From assembly GCA_003645555.1 (NCBI GenBank), contig QNFN01000073.1:1-7892 (forward strand): DNA of 7,892 bases, given 5' to 3'. Shown piece after piece: positions 1 through 6,832 of this stretch (its first letter is position 1; every line of letters begins with the position of its first letter). Both the position numbers and the translations under genes were made by a program. The stretch is from Gammaproteobacteria bacterium. Lineage in GTDB: Bacteria > Pseudomonadota > Gammaproteobacteria > QNFN01. Below the pieces are notes generated by a model. It had not been told where the DNA came from and ran no database searches. It was given only the letters and a program-made list of their open reading frames with translations.

Positions 1-132
1 GGGCTCGACCGCCGTGTCGAACACCTTGATGGCAAAGTATCCGAGCAGTACCGACGAGACGATGATCATCAACGCGGCCCATGGCACGAGTCGCCGGGCG
101 ATGGTGCGGCTTGGCGACCGCTCGGCGGTCAT
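1..132 (-). CDS. N-terminus of membrane protein, partner of sensor gene (partial)
   Basis: Only the first 44 codons are inside the window; the gene continues past the left edge. The start is the ATG at 132-130, which overlaps the TGA of the upstream gene as ATGA (132-129). An AAGG sequence lies about 9 bases upstream, so translational coupling is likely. The visible protein has a basic cytoplasmic N-terminus (MTAERSPSRTIARR), one hydrophobic segment at about residues 16-37 (VPWAALMIIVSSVLLGYFAIKV), and then what looks like the start of an extracytoplasmic region (FDTAVEP). This is how membrane-anchored signalling proteins such as histidine kinases, cyclases or phosphatases often begin. No output domain is visible, so function is open. 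Coupling to the sensor-like gene before it suggests the two proteins work together. Confidence 0.75.
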   Translation of the reverse strand, partial: MTAERSPSRTIARRLVPWAALMIIVSSVLLGYFAIKVFDTAVEP

Positions 133-950
133 CGTTCTTCACCTTGCTCGATAGCGGACAGTTCCTTGCCGCCAGCGGTGTAGTTCGCCTCTGCTGCATT
201 CGTCAACCGCGTCAATTCGGCAGCATCGAAACCGAGGCCCTTTTCGACGTGATCCAGGTCATGGGAACTGCCCGCCTGACGCCGCCAGGCATCCCGCTCG
301 AAACCGTCTAGCACCACCAGCAGAGTCGAGAACATCCCGATCGGCCGGCGCAGTCCTACACGCAGGACGATCGCGGCGATCGGACTCATGATCAGGAGGA
401 TCAGGATCGAGTAGAGCAGCAGCTTGGTCACCATCGCCTGGATCGAGGTCAACAGGTCGATCCTGGGATAGACGACCACGATGCCGCCGACCGCCTTGCC
501 CGTGGCATCAATGATCTGCTTGCCGGTAAACATGAAATCGCTGGCCTCCGCGTTCCATGTCGGGCCGCTGGCGGCCGAGAGAGCAAACAGCACCTCGGAG
601 CGAACGCTGGTCGGCGTGTCGGACTCCGAGGAATGGACGATCGTCCCGACCGGGTCAAAGACATGGATGGCGGCGATCTGCGGGTCGGTGATCCGGGATC
701 GCTCGATGATGGCAGTGGCGTTGCGGACGTTGGCCAGAGGCAGGCCGAGCCGGGCGGCGGATTGGAAGGGAGCGTGTGCAGATTCGGCGAGGACGGCCAG
801 GCGGCCGCGGATCAGATCTGATTCGATACGATTGAACTGGAGGGCGGCGAGCACGCACAGCACGCCGAGCACGACGACGATCAGTGTCGTGACGATCTGC
901 CAGCTACGCCAGAATAGGGACATGTGGGGTATCCATGCTTCCCATACCAT
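129..950 (-). CDS. Two-TM protein with extracytoplasmic sensor-like domain
   Basis: This is a 273-residue membrane protein. The chosen ATG at 950-948 (MVWEAWIP) has AGGA five bases upstream. An ATG 13 codons earlier (989) and one nine codons later (923, MSLFWRSW) are alternatives with weaker ribosome sites. A TM helix spans about residues 19-39. An extracytoplasmic region follows at about 40-176 and includes AAIHVFDPVGTIVHSSE (93-109) and the later IIDATGKAVGGIVVVYP (146-162); these resemble the strands of PAS/Cache-type sensor folds. A second TM helix lies at about 177-197. The cytoplasmic tail of about 75 residues begins with RRPIGMF, resembling the first helix of a HAMP linker, and has no kinase, cyclase or methyl-accepting region. 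It therefore looks like a sensor without an output, which may be supplied by the overlapping downstream gene. The specific family was not recognised; the sensor role is inferred from architecture. Confidence 0.8.
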   Translation of the reverse strand: MVWEAWIPHMSLFWRSWQIVTTLIVVVLGVLCVLAALQFNRIESDLIRGRLAVLAESAHAPFQSAARLGLPLANVRNATAIIERSRITDPQIAAIHVFDPVGTIVHSSESDTPTSVRSEVLFALSAASGPTWNAEASDFMFTGKQIIDATGKAVGGIVVVYPRIDLLTSIQAMVTKLLLYSILILLIMSPIAAIVLRVGLRRPIGMFSTLLVVLDGFERDAWRRQAGSSHDLDHVEKGLGFDAAELTRLTNAAEANYTAGGKELSAIEQGEER

Positions 951-1095
951 AGACGTCCTGCCTGGAGAGGGGGCGGCGCGCGAGTCCATTCATCGCCCTA
1001 GACCGTTCCGGAGGGACAGGAAAATACTGGTCCGAAGTGATGCCCCGTACGAATTGCACGGATTACAGGATCACTGGAAATAGAGGGAGGGAAAT

Positions 1096-1170
1096 TGGTG
1101 GGCGATACTGGGATCGAACCAGTGACCCCCGCCGTGTGAAGGCGGTGCTCTCCCGCTGAGCTAATCGCCC
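1096..1170 (-). tRNA. tRNA-Val (anticodon CAC)
   Basis: The minus strand folds as a complete 75-nt cloverleaf. The 7-bp acceptor stem is GGGCGAT paired with ATCGCCC. The D arm is GCTC/GAGC. The anticodon stem is CCGCC/GGCGG with loop TTCACAC, giving anticodon CAC, which reads the valine codon GUG. The T arm is ACTGG/CCAGT with loop TTCGATC. The discriminator is A and the 3' CCA is encoded (1098-1096). Valine identity is supported by the A73 discriminator and the A35/C36 anticodon bases. The variable region is five bases, so this is a class I tRNA. All stems are fully paired, so the gene appears functional. It is transcribed away from gltX, with its own promoter just upstream. Confidence 0.97.
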
Positions 1171-1186
1171 ACAGCGTGGAACGGGC

Positions 1187-1216
1187 ATTCTAAGACCCGC
1201 CTCCGGTAGGCGTCAA
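1187..1216 (-). promoter_or_regulatory. Sigma70-type promoter of tRNA-Val
   Basis: Read on the minus strand, TTGACG (1216-1211) serves as the -35 box and TAGAAT (1192-1187) as the -10 box, with an 18-bp spacer. The bases just after the -10 box are GC-rich (GCCCG), like the discriminators of stably transcribed, stringently controlled RNA promoters. The mature tRNA 5' end at 1170 lies about 16 bases beyond the -10 box, leaving room for a short 5' leader removed by RNase P. Box identity and spacing are seen directly; stringent control is inferred from known tRNA promoters. Confidence 0.75.
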
Positions 1217-1252
1217 TTTACTGCATGCCAGACCCGTGTCGACCGGCCCCTC

Positions 1253-1261
1253 TGCTAAGAT
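1253..1261 (+). promoter_or_regulatory. Candidate extended -10 promoter of gltX
   Basis: TGCTAAGAT (1253-1261) matches an extended -10 element: TG, one base, then TAAGAT (4 of 6 consensus bases). No good -35 box is seen at 16-18 bp, which extended -10 promoters can tolerate. Transcription would start near 1268 and give a leader of about 50 bases before the gltX ATG. That leader contains a small GC-rich hairpin (CCGGG at 1270-1274 with CCCGG at 1279-1283). Divergence from the tRNA-Val promoter means both share this intergenic region. Confidence 0.4.
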
Positions 1262-1320
1262 ACGCGCCTCCGGGACGGCCCGGCTGTTCGTGTCGACAAC
1301 CGGCTGACAAGAGAGACCCG

Positions 1321-2733
1321 ATGACCGTCCGCACCCGTTTTGCCCCGAGCCCTACCGGCTACCTCCACGTCGGTGGTGCCCGTACCGCGCTCTTCTCCTG
1401 GCTTCATGCCCGTCGCCATGGCGGCACGTTCGTTCTGCGCGTCGAGGACACCGACCTCGAACGCTCGACCGCGGAATCGGTCAACGCCATTCTCGAGGGC
1501 ATGACCTGGCTCGGCCTCGAGTACGACGAGGGACCGCTCTTCCAGACCGAGCGTTTCGACCGTTACCAGGAAGTGATCGATGGGCTGCTTGAGCAGGGGC
1601 ATGCCTACCGCTGCGACTGCCCCAGGGAGCGACTCGATGTCCTCCGCGCCAAGCAGATGGAGCGCAAGGAAAAACCCAAGTACGACGGGCATTGCCGCAC
1701 CCGTGACATTGACCCCACCACTCCGCATGTGATCCGTTTCCGTACTCCGATCGAGGGTACCGTCGGTTTCGATGACATGATCCGTGGCCGCGTCACCTGG
1801 GAGAACAGCGAACTCGACGACCTGGTGATCCGCAAGTCCGACGGGTCGCCGACCTACAACCTGGCCGTCGTCGTCGACGATCTCGATATGCGCATAAGCC
1901 ATGTCATCCGTGGCGAGGACCACGTTAGCAACACGCCGCGCCAAGTACATATTTTCCGCGCCCTCGGCGCCCACGTGCCGGTCTTCGCCCATGTGCCGAT
2001 GATCCTCGGCGATGACGGTGCGCGGCTCTCCAAGCGCCACGGTGCGGTCAGTGTCATGCAGTACCGCGAGGAGGGCATCCTGCCCGAGGCATTGCTCAAC
2101 TACCTGGTCCGGCTCGGCTGGTCGCACGGCGACCAGGAAATCTTCTCCGTCGACGAGATGGTCGCACTGTTCGATCTCGAGTCGGTCAACAAGTCGGCCT
2201 CGACGTTCAACACCGACAAGCTGCTGTGGTTGAACCAGCACTACATCACTCAGGCCGATCCGGCCCACCTGGCGCGTGAGTTGAGCTGGCATCTCGGTCA
2301 ACTCGGTATCGACCCATCGGATGGCCCGGAGCTGATCGAGGTGGTTCGCGCCCAGCAGGGGCGGGCGAAGACACTGGTCGAACTGGCCGCGATCAGTGCC
2401 TTTTTCTACCGCGACCCGGCCGACTACGATGCGAAGGCCGCCAAAAAGCACTTCAAGGCCGCGGCCCTCGAGCCGTTGTCCAGGGCGCGGGAAGCCCTGG
2501 CCGGGCTGGCGAGTTGGACTCCGGAGGTGCTGCACGCCCTGGTCGAAGGGGTGGCGGCAGAGCTCGAGGTTGGCATGGGCAAGATTGCCCAGCCGCTGCG
2601 AGTTGCCGTCTCCGGTCGGGCGGCGACCCCTGGCATTGACGTCACGCTGGACCTGGTCGGGCGTGACGCCTGTCTGCGACGTATCGACCGGGCGCTTGAT
2701 TACATTCGTGAGCAGGCAGAGAGTGCGGTGTGA
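1321..2733 (+). CDS. gltX: Glutamyl-tRNA synthetase (discriminating GluRS)
   Basis: This cytoplasmic class I aminoacyl-tRNA synthetase joins glutamate to tRNA-Glu using ATP. The 470-residue length matches the usual bacterial enzyme of about 470. The start is the ATG at 1321 ([19 protein letters not shown]) because the family begins this way; the frame is open further upstream to about 1225 but that part does not look like GluRS. A purine stretch, AAGAGAGA, lies just upstream. The HIGH signature is HVGG at residues 16-19 within [11 protein letters not shown]. The KMSKS-type loop is ARLSKR at 234-239, with catalytic Lys238. Cys98, Cys100 and Cys125 match the zinc-binding cysteines of E. coli GluRS. 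The C-terminal third is the helical anticodon-binding region. With glnS immediately downstream, tRNA-Gln need not be charged via Glu, so a tRNA-Glu-specific enzyme is expected. The His at E. coli position 127 is Thr here, with a His at 124. Confidence 0.97.
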   Translation: MTVRTRFAPSPTGYLHVGGARTALFSWLHARRHGGTFVLRVEDTDLERSTAESVNAILEGMTWLGLEYDEGPLFQTERFDRYQEVIDGLLEQGHAYRCDCPRERLDVLRAKQMERKEKPKYDGHCRTRDIDPTTPHVIRFRTPIEGTVGFDDMIRGRVTWENSELDDLVIRKSDGSPTYNLAVVVDDLDMRISHVIRGEDHVSNTPRQVHIFRALGAHVPVFAHVPMILGDDGARLSKRHGAVSVMQYREEGILPEALLNYLVRLGWSHGDQEIFSVDEMVALFDLESVNKSASTFNTDKLLWLNQHYITQADPAHLARELSWHLGQLGIDPSDGPELIEVVRAQQGRAKTLVELAAISAFFYRDPADYDAKAAKKHFKAAALEPLSRAREALAGLASWTPEVLHALVEGVAAELEVGMGKIAQPLRVAVSGRAATPGIDVTLDLVGRDACLRRIDRALDYIREQAESAV

Positions 2734-2745
2734 TTCAGGCTTGCC

Positions 2746-2810
2746 TGTAGGTCGGACTTCAGTCCGACATTCCCGAAGCATTCAGTTGTCGGACTGAAGT
2801 CCGACCTACA
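2746..2810. repeat. Perfect 24-bp inverted repeat with self-palindromic arms (REP-like)
   Basis: The left arm (2746-2769) and right arm (2787-2810) are exact reverse complements over 24 bases, separated by 17 bases. Each arm is itself a palindrome: GTCGGACT and AGTCCGAC flank two bases in the left arm, and the right arm mirrors this. The unit can thus fold as one long hairpin or as two small ones, as seen in paired REP elements (BIMEs). It fills most of the gltX-glnS gap. No T-run follows on the plus strand, so it is not a standard intrinsic terminator. It could still stabilise or partly end the gltX message. Copies are expected elsewhere in the genome if it is a REP family, which cannot be tested here. 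Confidence 0.85.
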
Positions 2811-2820
2811 ATAAAGGCCG

Positions 2821-2835
2821 ATGGCAGCGCCATGA
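2821..2835 (+). CDS. Possible four-codon leader ORF (MAAP) overlapping glnS start
   Basis: ATG GCA GCG CCA TGA lies just before glnS, and its TGA overlaps the glnS ATG as ATGA (2832-2835). The best ribosome-site match in the area, AAAGG at 2813-2817, sits only three bases from this first ATG but about 14 bases from the glnS ATG. Ribosomes may therefore initiate here and re-initiate on glnS. The ORF is so short that it may be accidental. Confidence 0.2.
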   Translation: MAAP

Positions 2836-4508
2836 GCGACAGCGACACTTCAAAGAAGAGCAATTTCATCCGTCAGATTGTCGAGGCTGACCTGGCTTCG
2901 GGCAAGTACGCCGCCGTCCACACCCGTTTTCCGCCCGAGCCGAACGGTTACCTGCACATCGGTCATGCCAAGTCGATCTGTCTCAACTTCGGTATTGCCG
3001 AGGACTATGACGGCCAGTGCAACCTGCGCTTCGACGACACCAATCCGCACAAGGAGAACCTCGAGTTCGTGCGGGTTATCGAGGAAGACGTGCGCTGGCT
3101 CGGCTACGACTGGGAAGAGCGGATGTTGTTCGCATCTGACTACTTCGGGCAGTTGCATGACTTTGCCGTGGATCTGATTCAGCGTGGCAAGGCCTACGTT
3201 TGCGACCTCACGGCTGAAGAGACCCGTACCTACCGGGGCACGCTGACCGAGCCTGGTCGTGACAGTCCGTACCGTGAGCGCAGCATCGATGAGAACCTCG
3301 ACCTGTTCGCACGCATGCGTGCCGGTGAGTTCCCGGATGGCGCCAGGGTGCTGCGGGCCAAGATCAACATGGCCTCGCCCAACATCAACCTGCGCGATCC
3401 GACGATCTACCGTATTCGTCACGGCGTGGTCCACCATCAGACTGGTGACGAGTGGCGCATCTACCCGATGTACGACTTCACCCACTGCCTGTCGGACTCG
3501 ATCGAGGGCATTACCCATTCGCTGTGTACGCTGGAGTTCGAGGATCATCGCCCGCTTTACGACTGGTTTCTCGACGCCCTCGAGACCAGGTGCCATCCGC
3601 AGCAGATCGAGTTTGCACGCCTCAACCTCGAGTACACGGTGCTGAGCAAGCGCAAGTTGACCGAGCTGGTCGATGGCGGTCACGTCGATAGCTGGGACGA
3701 TCCGCGCATGCCGACCATTGCCGGCCTGCGCCGTCGCGGCTATACGCCGGTATCGATCCGCAATTTCTGTGAGCGCATCGGTGTGACCAAGGCCGACAGT
3801 CGTGTCGAACTGCAGATTCTCGAAGGCTGTATCCGCGAGGATCTCGAGGCCCATGGGCCTCGCCGTCTCGCTGTACTCGATCCTCTGAAGGTGGTCATTA
3901 CCAATTATCCGGAAGGGCACGAAGAGGAGTTCGAGGTGCCGAATCACCCGCAGGAGCCAAGTATGGGCGAGCGCCCGGTGCCGTTCGACCGTGAGCTGTG
4001 GATCGAGCGTGGGGATTTCATGGAAGAGGCGCCAAGAAAATTCAAGCGTCTGGTCACCGGTGGCGAGGTGCGGTTGCGCAACGCTTACGTCATTCGCTGT
4101 GACGAAGTGATCAAGGACGCCGATGGAGAGATCTCCGAGCTACGCTGCAGCTACGACCCAGAGACCTTGGGACGCAACCCTGAGGGCCGCAAAATCAAGG
4201 GTGTGATCCACTGGGTTTCGGCAACTCACGGGGTGTCGGCTGAGGTCAGGCTGTATGACCGCCTGTTCACTGCACCCAATCCCGAAGGGGACTGGCTGGA
4301 GGCGCTCAATCCCGAGTCGTTGACGATCGTGAAGGCCGTCGTCGAGCCGGCGCTGGCCAATGCCGAGCCGGGTGAGCGTTTCCAGTTCGAGCGCACCGGT
4401 TACTTTTGTGCCGATCGTCACGATCACGCGCCAGGACGGCCGGTGTTCAATCGCACCGTCGCGTTGCGCGATTCCTGGTCGAAGATTGCCGCTAAGGGCG
4501 GTAACTGA
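2832..4508 (+). CDS. glnS: Glutaminyl-tRNA synthetase (GlnRS)
   Basis: This cytoplasmic class I synthetase charges tRNA-Gln directly with glutamine. The protein has 558 residues, close to the 554 of E. coli GlnS, and aligns by eye along its N-terminal half. The HIGH motif is HIGH at residues 42-45 within [20 protein letters not shown]. The acceptor-binding region includes LRFDDTNP. The KMSKS-type loop is VLSKR at 270-274, with catalytic Lys273. The C-terminal part forms the two beta-barrels that read the anticodon (for example [13 protein letters not shown] and [12 protein letters not shown]). The ATG at 2832 is chosen because [17 protein letters not shown] matches the family's start; its own ribosome site is weak and a mini-ORF overlaps it. 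The gap from the gltX stop is 98 bases, nearly filled by a palindromic repeat, so the two may be co-transcribed or partly insulated. No clear terminator follows in 4509-4604, where transcription meets a convergent gene. Confidence 0.98.
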   Translation: MSDSDTSKKSNFIRQIVEADLASGKYAAVHTRFPPEPNGYLHIGHAKSICLNFGIAEDYDGQCNLRFDDTNPHKENLEFVRVIEEDVRWLGYDWEERMLFASDYFGQLHDFAVDLIQRGKAYVCDLTAEETRTYRGTLTEPGRDSPYRERSIDENLDLFARMRAGEFPDGARVLRAKINMASPNINLRDPTIYRIRHGVVHHQTGDEWRIYPMYDFTHCLSDSIEGITHSLCTLEFEDHRPLYDWFLDALETRCHPQQIEFARLNLEYTVLSKRKLTELVDGGHVDSWDDPRMPTIAGLRRRGYTPVSIRNFCERIGVTKADSRVELQILEGCIREDLEAHGPRRLAVLDPLKVVITNYPEGHEEEFEVPNHPQEPSMGERPVPFDRELWIERGDFMEEAPRKFKRLVTGGEVRLRNAYVIRCDEVIKDADGEISELRCSYDPETLGRNPEGRKIKGVIHWVSATHGVSAEVRLYDRLFTAPNPEGDWLEALNPESLTIVKAVVEPALANAEPGERFQFERTGYFCADRHDHAPGRPVFNRTVALRDSWSKIAAKGGN

Positions 4509-4604
4509 CGTATCGTCTCGGGGGCGCGCATAGCGAAGAGCGCGGTGTGCCAGTATCCAGATCGTTCGATATTCCGGCCGTTCTGTCTGGACAACCGGAC
4601 GCGT

Positions 4605-5798
4605 TCAGCGTGAAGTCAGCTTGAACTCGATACGTCGGTTGCGGGCCAGTGCCGCGGGTGAGGTGCCGGGATCCAGCGGATGGTTCTCACCGAAGCCGGC
4701 GGCGACCAGGCGCCGCGGCGGTAGGTGTTGGTCGATCAGGAACCGGACCACCGACACCGCACGTGCGGTCGAGAGCTCCCAGTTGGACGCATAGCGTGCG
4801 TTGCGGATCGGCACACGGTCGGTGTGGCCGTCGACCCGCAACACCCAGTCCAGGTCCTTGGGAATGCGCTGCTCCAGCTCACGCAGTGTCGTGGCGAAGC
4901 GCAACAATTGCTGCCGGCCCTGCTCACCAAGATCGGCGGTGCCCGACGCGAACAGCAGCTCCGACGAGAAGACAAAGCGATCACCTTCGACACGGATGTC
5001 CGGGCTTTCACCGAGTACTTCGCGCAAGCGACCGAAGAACTCCGACTGGTAGCGGCTCAGGCGATTGACCTCACGCGCCAGGGCGATATTCAGCCGTTTG
5101 CCAAGATCCTCGATTTCGGTGGACTGTTGCTGCTTGACCGCTTCGGCCGCGGCCAGTGCCTGGGCGATCTCCTCCAGCCGGCGGCGCAGTTCCAGCACCT
5201 GGCGGTTGAGTAGCGCCAATTCAGCGCGGGCCGCCGCTGAGATCAGCCGCTCCTCGTCGAGTGCGACACCGCGTTGTGCCAGGTCGTTTTGCGCTTGTTG
5301 CAGACGCATGGTGAGACTCGTGCTTTCACTACGACTGCCAGCAAGTGCTTCGTCGAGCGCGGCGGTTTCAGCTTCGAGCGCGGCACGCGCCGCACGCAGG
5401 CCACCCAGGTCCTGCTGCAGCGCGGCCATCATCTGGTCGCGGGCGATGAGCTGGTCCTGGAGCCCGGTGTTTGTTGAGACCAGTTCCTCGAATCGGGCAT
5501 CGAGTTCGAGTTTTTCGCCCATCAGTTCGGAGATCAGTGCCGAGAGCGCGTTGGTTTTGCCCTGCAGCGCTTCGTTCTCCTCTTCAGCGAGACCGAGCTG
5601 GCGGGCCAGTTCGGCAATCTCGCGGTGCAGGGAGGCGAGTTGGAGGTCCTGTTGGGAGACGGTTCGCGAAAGCATCGCCTGGGCGATGACGAACACCAAC
5701 AGCACAAAGATCACCACCATCAACAGCGCCGCAAGGGCGTCGACGTAGCCCGGCCAGATATCGATGGTGCGCCGATTGCGGCGCGCGATGGTGGACAC
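4605..5798 (-). CDS. MotB/OmpA-family stator protein with long periplasmic coiled coil
   Basis: The protein has 397 residues and three parts. The N-terminus has a basic segment (RRNRR) and one TM helix at about 18-40 (WPGYVDALAALLMVVIFVLLVF). Asp20 there corresponds to the essential ion-binding Asp of MotB. Residues about 45-250 are rich in Leu, Glu, Gln, Arg and Ala in heptad-like patterns and should form a long periplasmic coiled coil. The C-terminus (about 275-397) is an OmpA-type peptidoglycan-binding domain, with GHTDRVP at 324-330, SNWELSTARA from 338 and NRRIEF at 387-392. The start is GTG at 5798; no ATG is available before the TM helix, and the ribosome site is poor. It begins 12 bases after the stop of the MotA-like gene, suggesting coupling. 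Together they should form an inner-membrane ion-driven complex anchored to the cell wall. Flagellar MotB lacks such a stalk, so a non-flagellar role is inferred. Confidence 0.92.
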   Translation of the reverse strand: MSTIARRNRRTIDIWPGYVDALAALLMVVIFVLLVFVIAQAMLSRTVSQQDLQLASLHREIAELARQLGLAEEENEALQGKTNALSALISELMGEKLELDARFEELVSTNTGLQDQLIARDQMMAALQQDLGGLRAARAALEAETAALDEALAGSRSESTSLTMRLQQAQNDLAQRGVALDEERLISAAARAELALLNRQVLELRRRLEEIAQALAAAEAVKQQQSTEIEDLGKRLNIALAREVNRLSRYQSEFFGRLREVLGESPDIRVEGDRFVFSSELLFASGTADLGEQGRQQLLRFATTLRELEQRIPKDLDWVLRVDGHTDRVPIRNARYASNWELSTARAVSVVRFLIDQHLPPRRLVAAGFGENHPLDPGTSPAALARNRRIEFKLTSR

Positions 5799-5810
5799 GG
5801 TCGTCAGGTC

Positions 5811-6674
5811 TCAATCGTTGTCATGGTCGTCGCGCTTGCGCAGGATCTCTTGCAACACTTCGCGGGTCTTACGTGTTTCGGTGATAAGCAGGTCGAAACG
5901 GTTGTCGTCGAGTGGTGACTCGATCAGTGGAGCCTCGGTGGCGACCTGCCCGGATCCGGGAGCGCCGATCTCCGGTTCATCGATCAACTGCGTGACCCCC
6001 GACAGCCACTCCTCGAGGCCGTTGAAGAAGCGGTTCTGGGCATGACCGGCCAGGATGTCCAGAAAGCCGAGTACCAGCGAGCCACCGAGGCCGAACAGCG
6101 ACGAACTGAACGCGGTGCCCATGCCCGAAAGCGGGCCGGCGAGTCCCGCCTTGAGCTCACCGAACATGGTGCCGACGTCCTGTGCGGTGACCTCGAGACC
6201 GGCGATAACGTTAGCGATGGCCGAAATGGTCTCGAGTAGGCCCCAGAAGGTGCCGAGCAGCCCCAGAAAGATCAGTAGACCCACCATATAGCGCGAGATC
6301 TCGCGTGATTCGTCGAGGCGGGCGCGGATGCCATCGAGGATGGTGCGCAGCGCATGCGCCGACAGGCGGAAGCGATCCTTCATGCGTCCGCTGAGGTGGC
6401 TCGCCAATGGGCGCAGCAGGCGCGGCTCGACGGCCAGCGAGATGCCGGTCTGGCCAGTCCGGAACAGCTTGATCCACTCTATCTCGACCTTGAGGGCCAC
6501 GACCTGCTGAATATTTATGGCCACGCCGAGCACCAGCACGCCGAGAATCAGCGAGTTGAAACCCCAGTTGGCGAGGAATGCGGCCTCGAGCGAGGGATAG
6601 AGGACGGCGCAGACACCGCCCACCACCGCCAGCGTGACCGCCATCCAGAAAAGGGAGTGTCGCGGGTTGAACAT
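5811..6674 (-). CDS. MotA/TolQ/ExbB-family ion channel protein
   Basis: This 287-residue inner-membrane protein has four predicted TM helices: about 8-26, 37-57, 130-157 and 181-208. A cytoplasmic loop at 58-128 separates helices 2 and 3. The family signature is in helix 3 (GLLGTFWGLLETI, 138-150) and helix 4 (GPLSGMGTAFSSSLFGLGGS, 180-199). The ATG at 6674 (MFNPRHSLFW) is chosen; a GTG at 6719 would add 15 unlikely residues. GAGG lies very close upstream. The C-terminus (about 225-287) is acidic and ends in a charged helix (ETRKTREVLQEILRKRDD). It lacks the long cytoplasmic tail typical of Zorya ZorA. It is the first gene of a two-gene unit with the OmpA-domain partner and is expected to form a ring around two copies of that partner, using ion flow to drive motion. 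The cellular target is unknown. Flagellar MotA, TolQ and ExbB fit less well because their usual neighbours are absent here. Confidence 0.9.
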   Translation of the reverse strand: MFNPRHSLFWMAVTLAVVGGVCAVLYPSLEAAFLANWGFNSLILGVLVLGVAINIQQVVALKVEIEWIKLFRTGQTGISLAVEPRLLRPLASHLSGRMKDRFRLSAHALRTILDGIRARLDESREISRYMVGLLIFLGLLGTFWGLLETISAIANVIAGLEVTAQDVGTMFGELKAGLAGPLSGMGTAFSSSLFGLGGSLVLGFLDILAGHAQNRFFNGLEEWLSGVTQLIDEPEIGAPGSGQVATEAPLIESPLDDNRFDLLITETRKTREVLQEILRKRDDHDND

Positions 6675-6826
6675 GGCCTCGAATCCGTGCGTGGCTAACG
6701 AATGAATGTTGTAGCACACCAGTGCGGCGGCATCTCTATCCCCGTTGGCGCAAACAGGCTGGTGTCAGGATCCGCTGCAAGGGTCGGTACCTGGAGGCCT
6801 GGCGTGGTCTGTCCGGTTCACGGGGT

Positions 6827-6832
6827 TAGAAT
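6827..6832 (+). promoter_or_regulatory. Weak candidate -10 box near transporter start
   Basis: TAGAAT (6827-6832) fits 5 of 6 bases of the sigma70 -10 consensus. It overlaps the ATG at 6831. If it is a real promoter, transcription would start near 6839, downstream of that ATG, and translation would have to begin at the GTG at 6867, which has AGGA at 6852-6855. No convincing -35 box is present. Confidence 0.25.

Noticed and set aside
1096..1170. tRNA-Val as the attachment site of an integrated element
   Set aside because: No integrase gene or repeat of the tRNA 3' end is seen nearby in the window.
1255..2781. Long open frame of 508 codons on the minus strand opposite gltX
   Set aside because: It is a shadow of the GC-rich codon pattern of gltX, which has unmistakable synthetase motifs; the antisense product shows no recognisable domain.
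2850..3947. Open frame of 365 codons opposite glnS
   Set aside because: It is antisense to a clear GlnRS gene, and its composition is that of a reversed GC-rich gene.
4585..4600. Stem GTCTGG/CCGGAC as a terminator between the convergent genes
   Set aside because: The stem is six pairs with a G-U wobble, mismatched on the other strand, and no T-run follows in either direction.
4605..6674. Zorya type anti-phage system (ZorA/ZorB)
   Set aside because: The MotA-like protein lacks ZorA's long cytoplasmic tail, the partner has a long stalk unlike ZorB, and no zorC, zorD or zorE gene lies on either side; the neighbours are glnS and a transporter.
4605..6674. Flagellar motAB, tolQR or exbBD assignment
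   Set aside because: The ~200-residue coiled coil and the absence of flagellar, tol or tonB neighbours argue against each; only the superfamily is supported.
6702..6830. N-terminal extension of the transporter frame back to 6702
   Set aside because: The 43 extra residues do not resemble the family and overlap the region expected to hold the divergent promoters.
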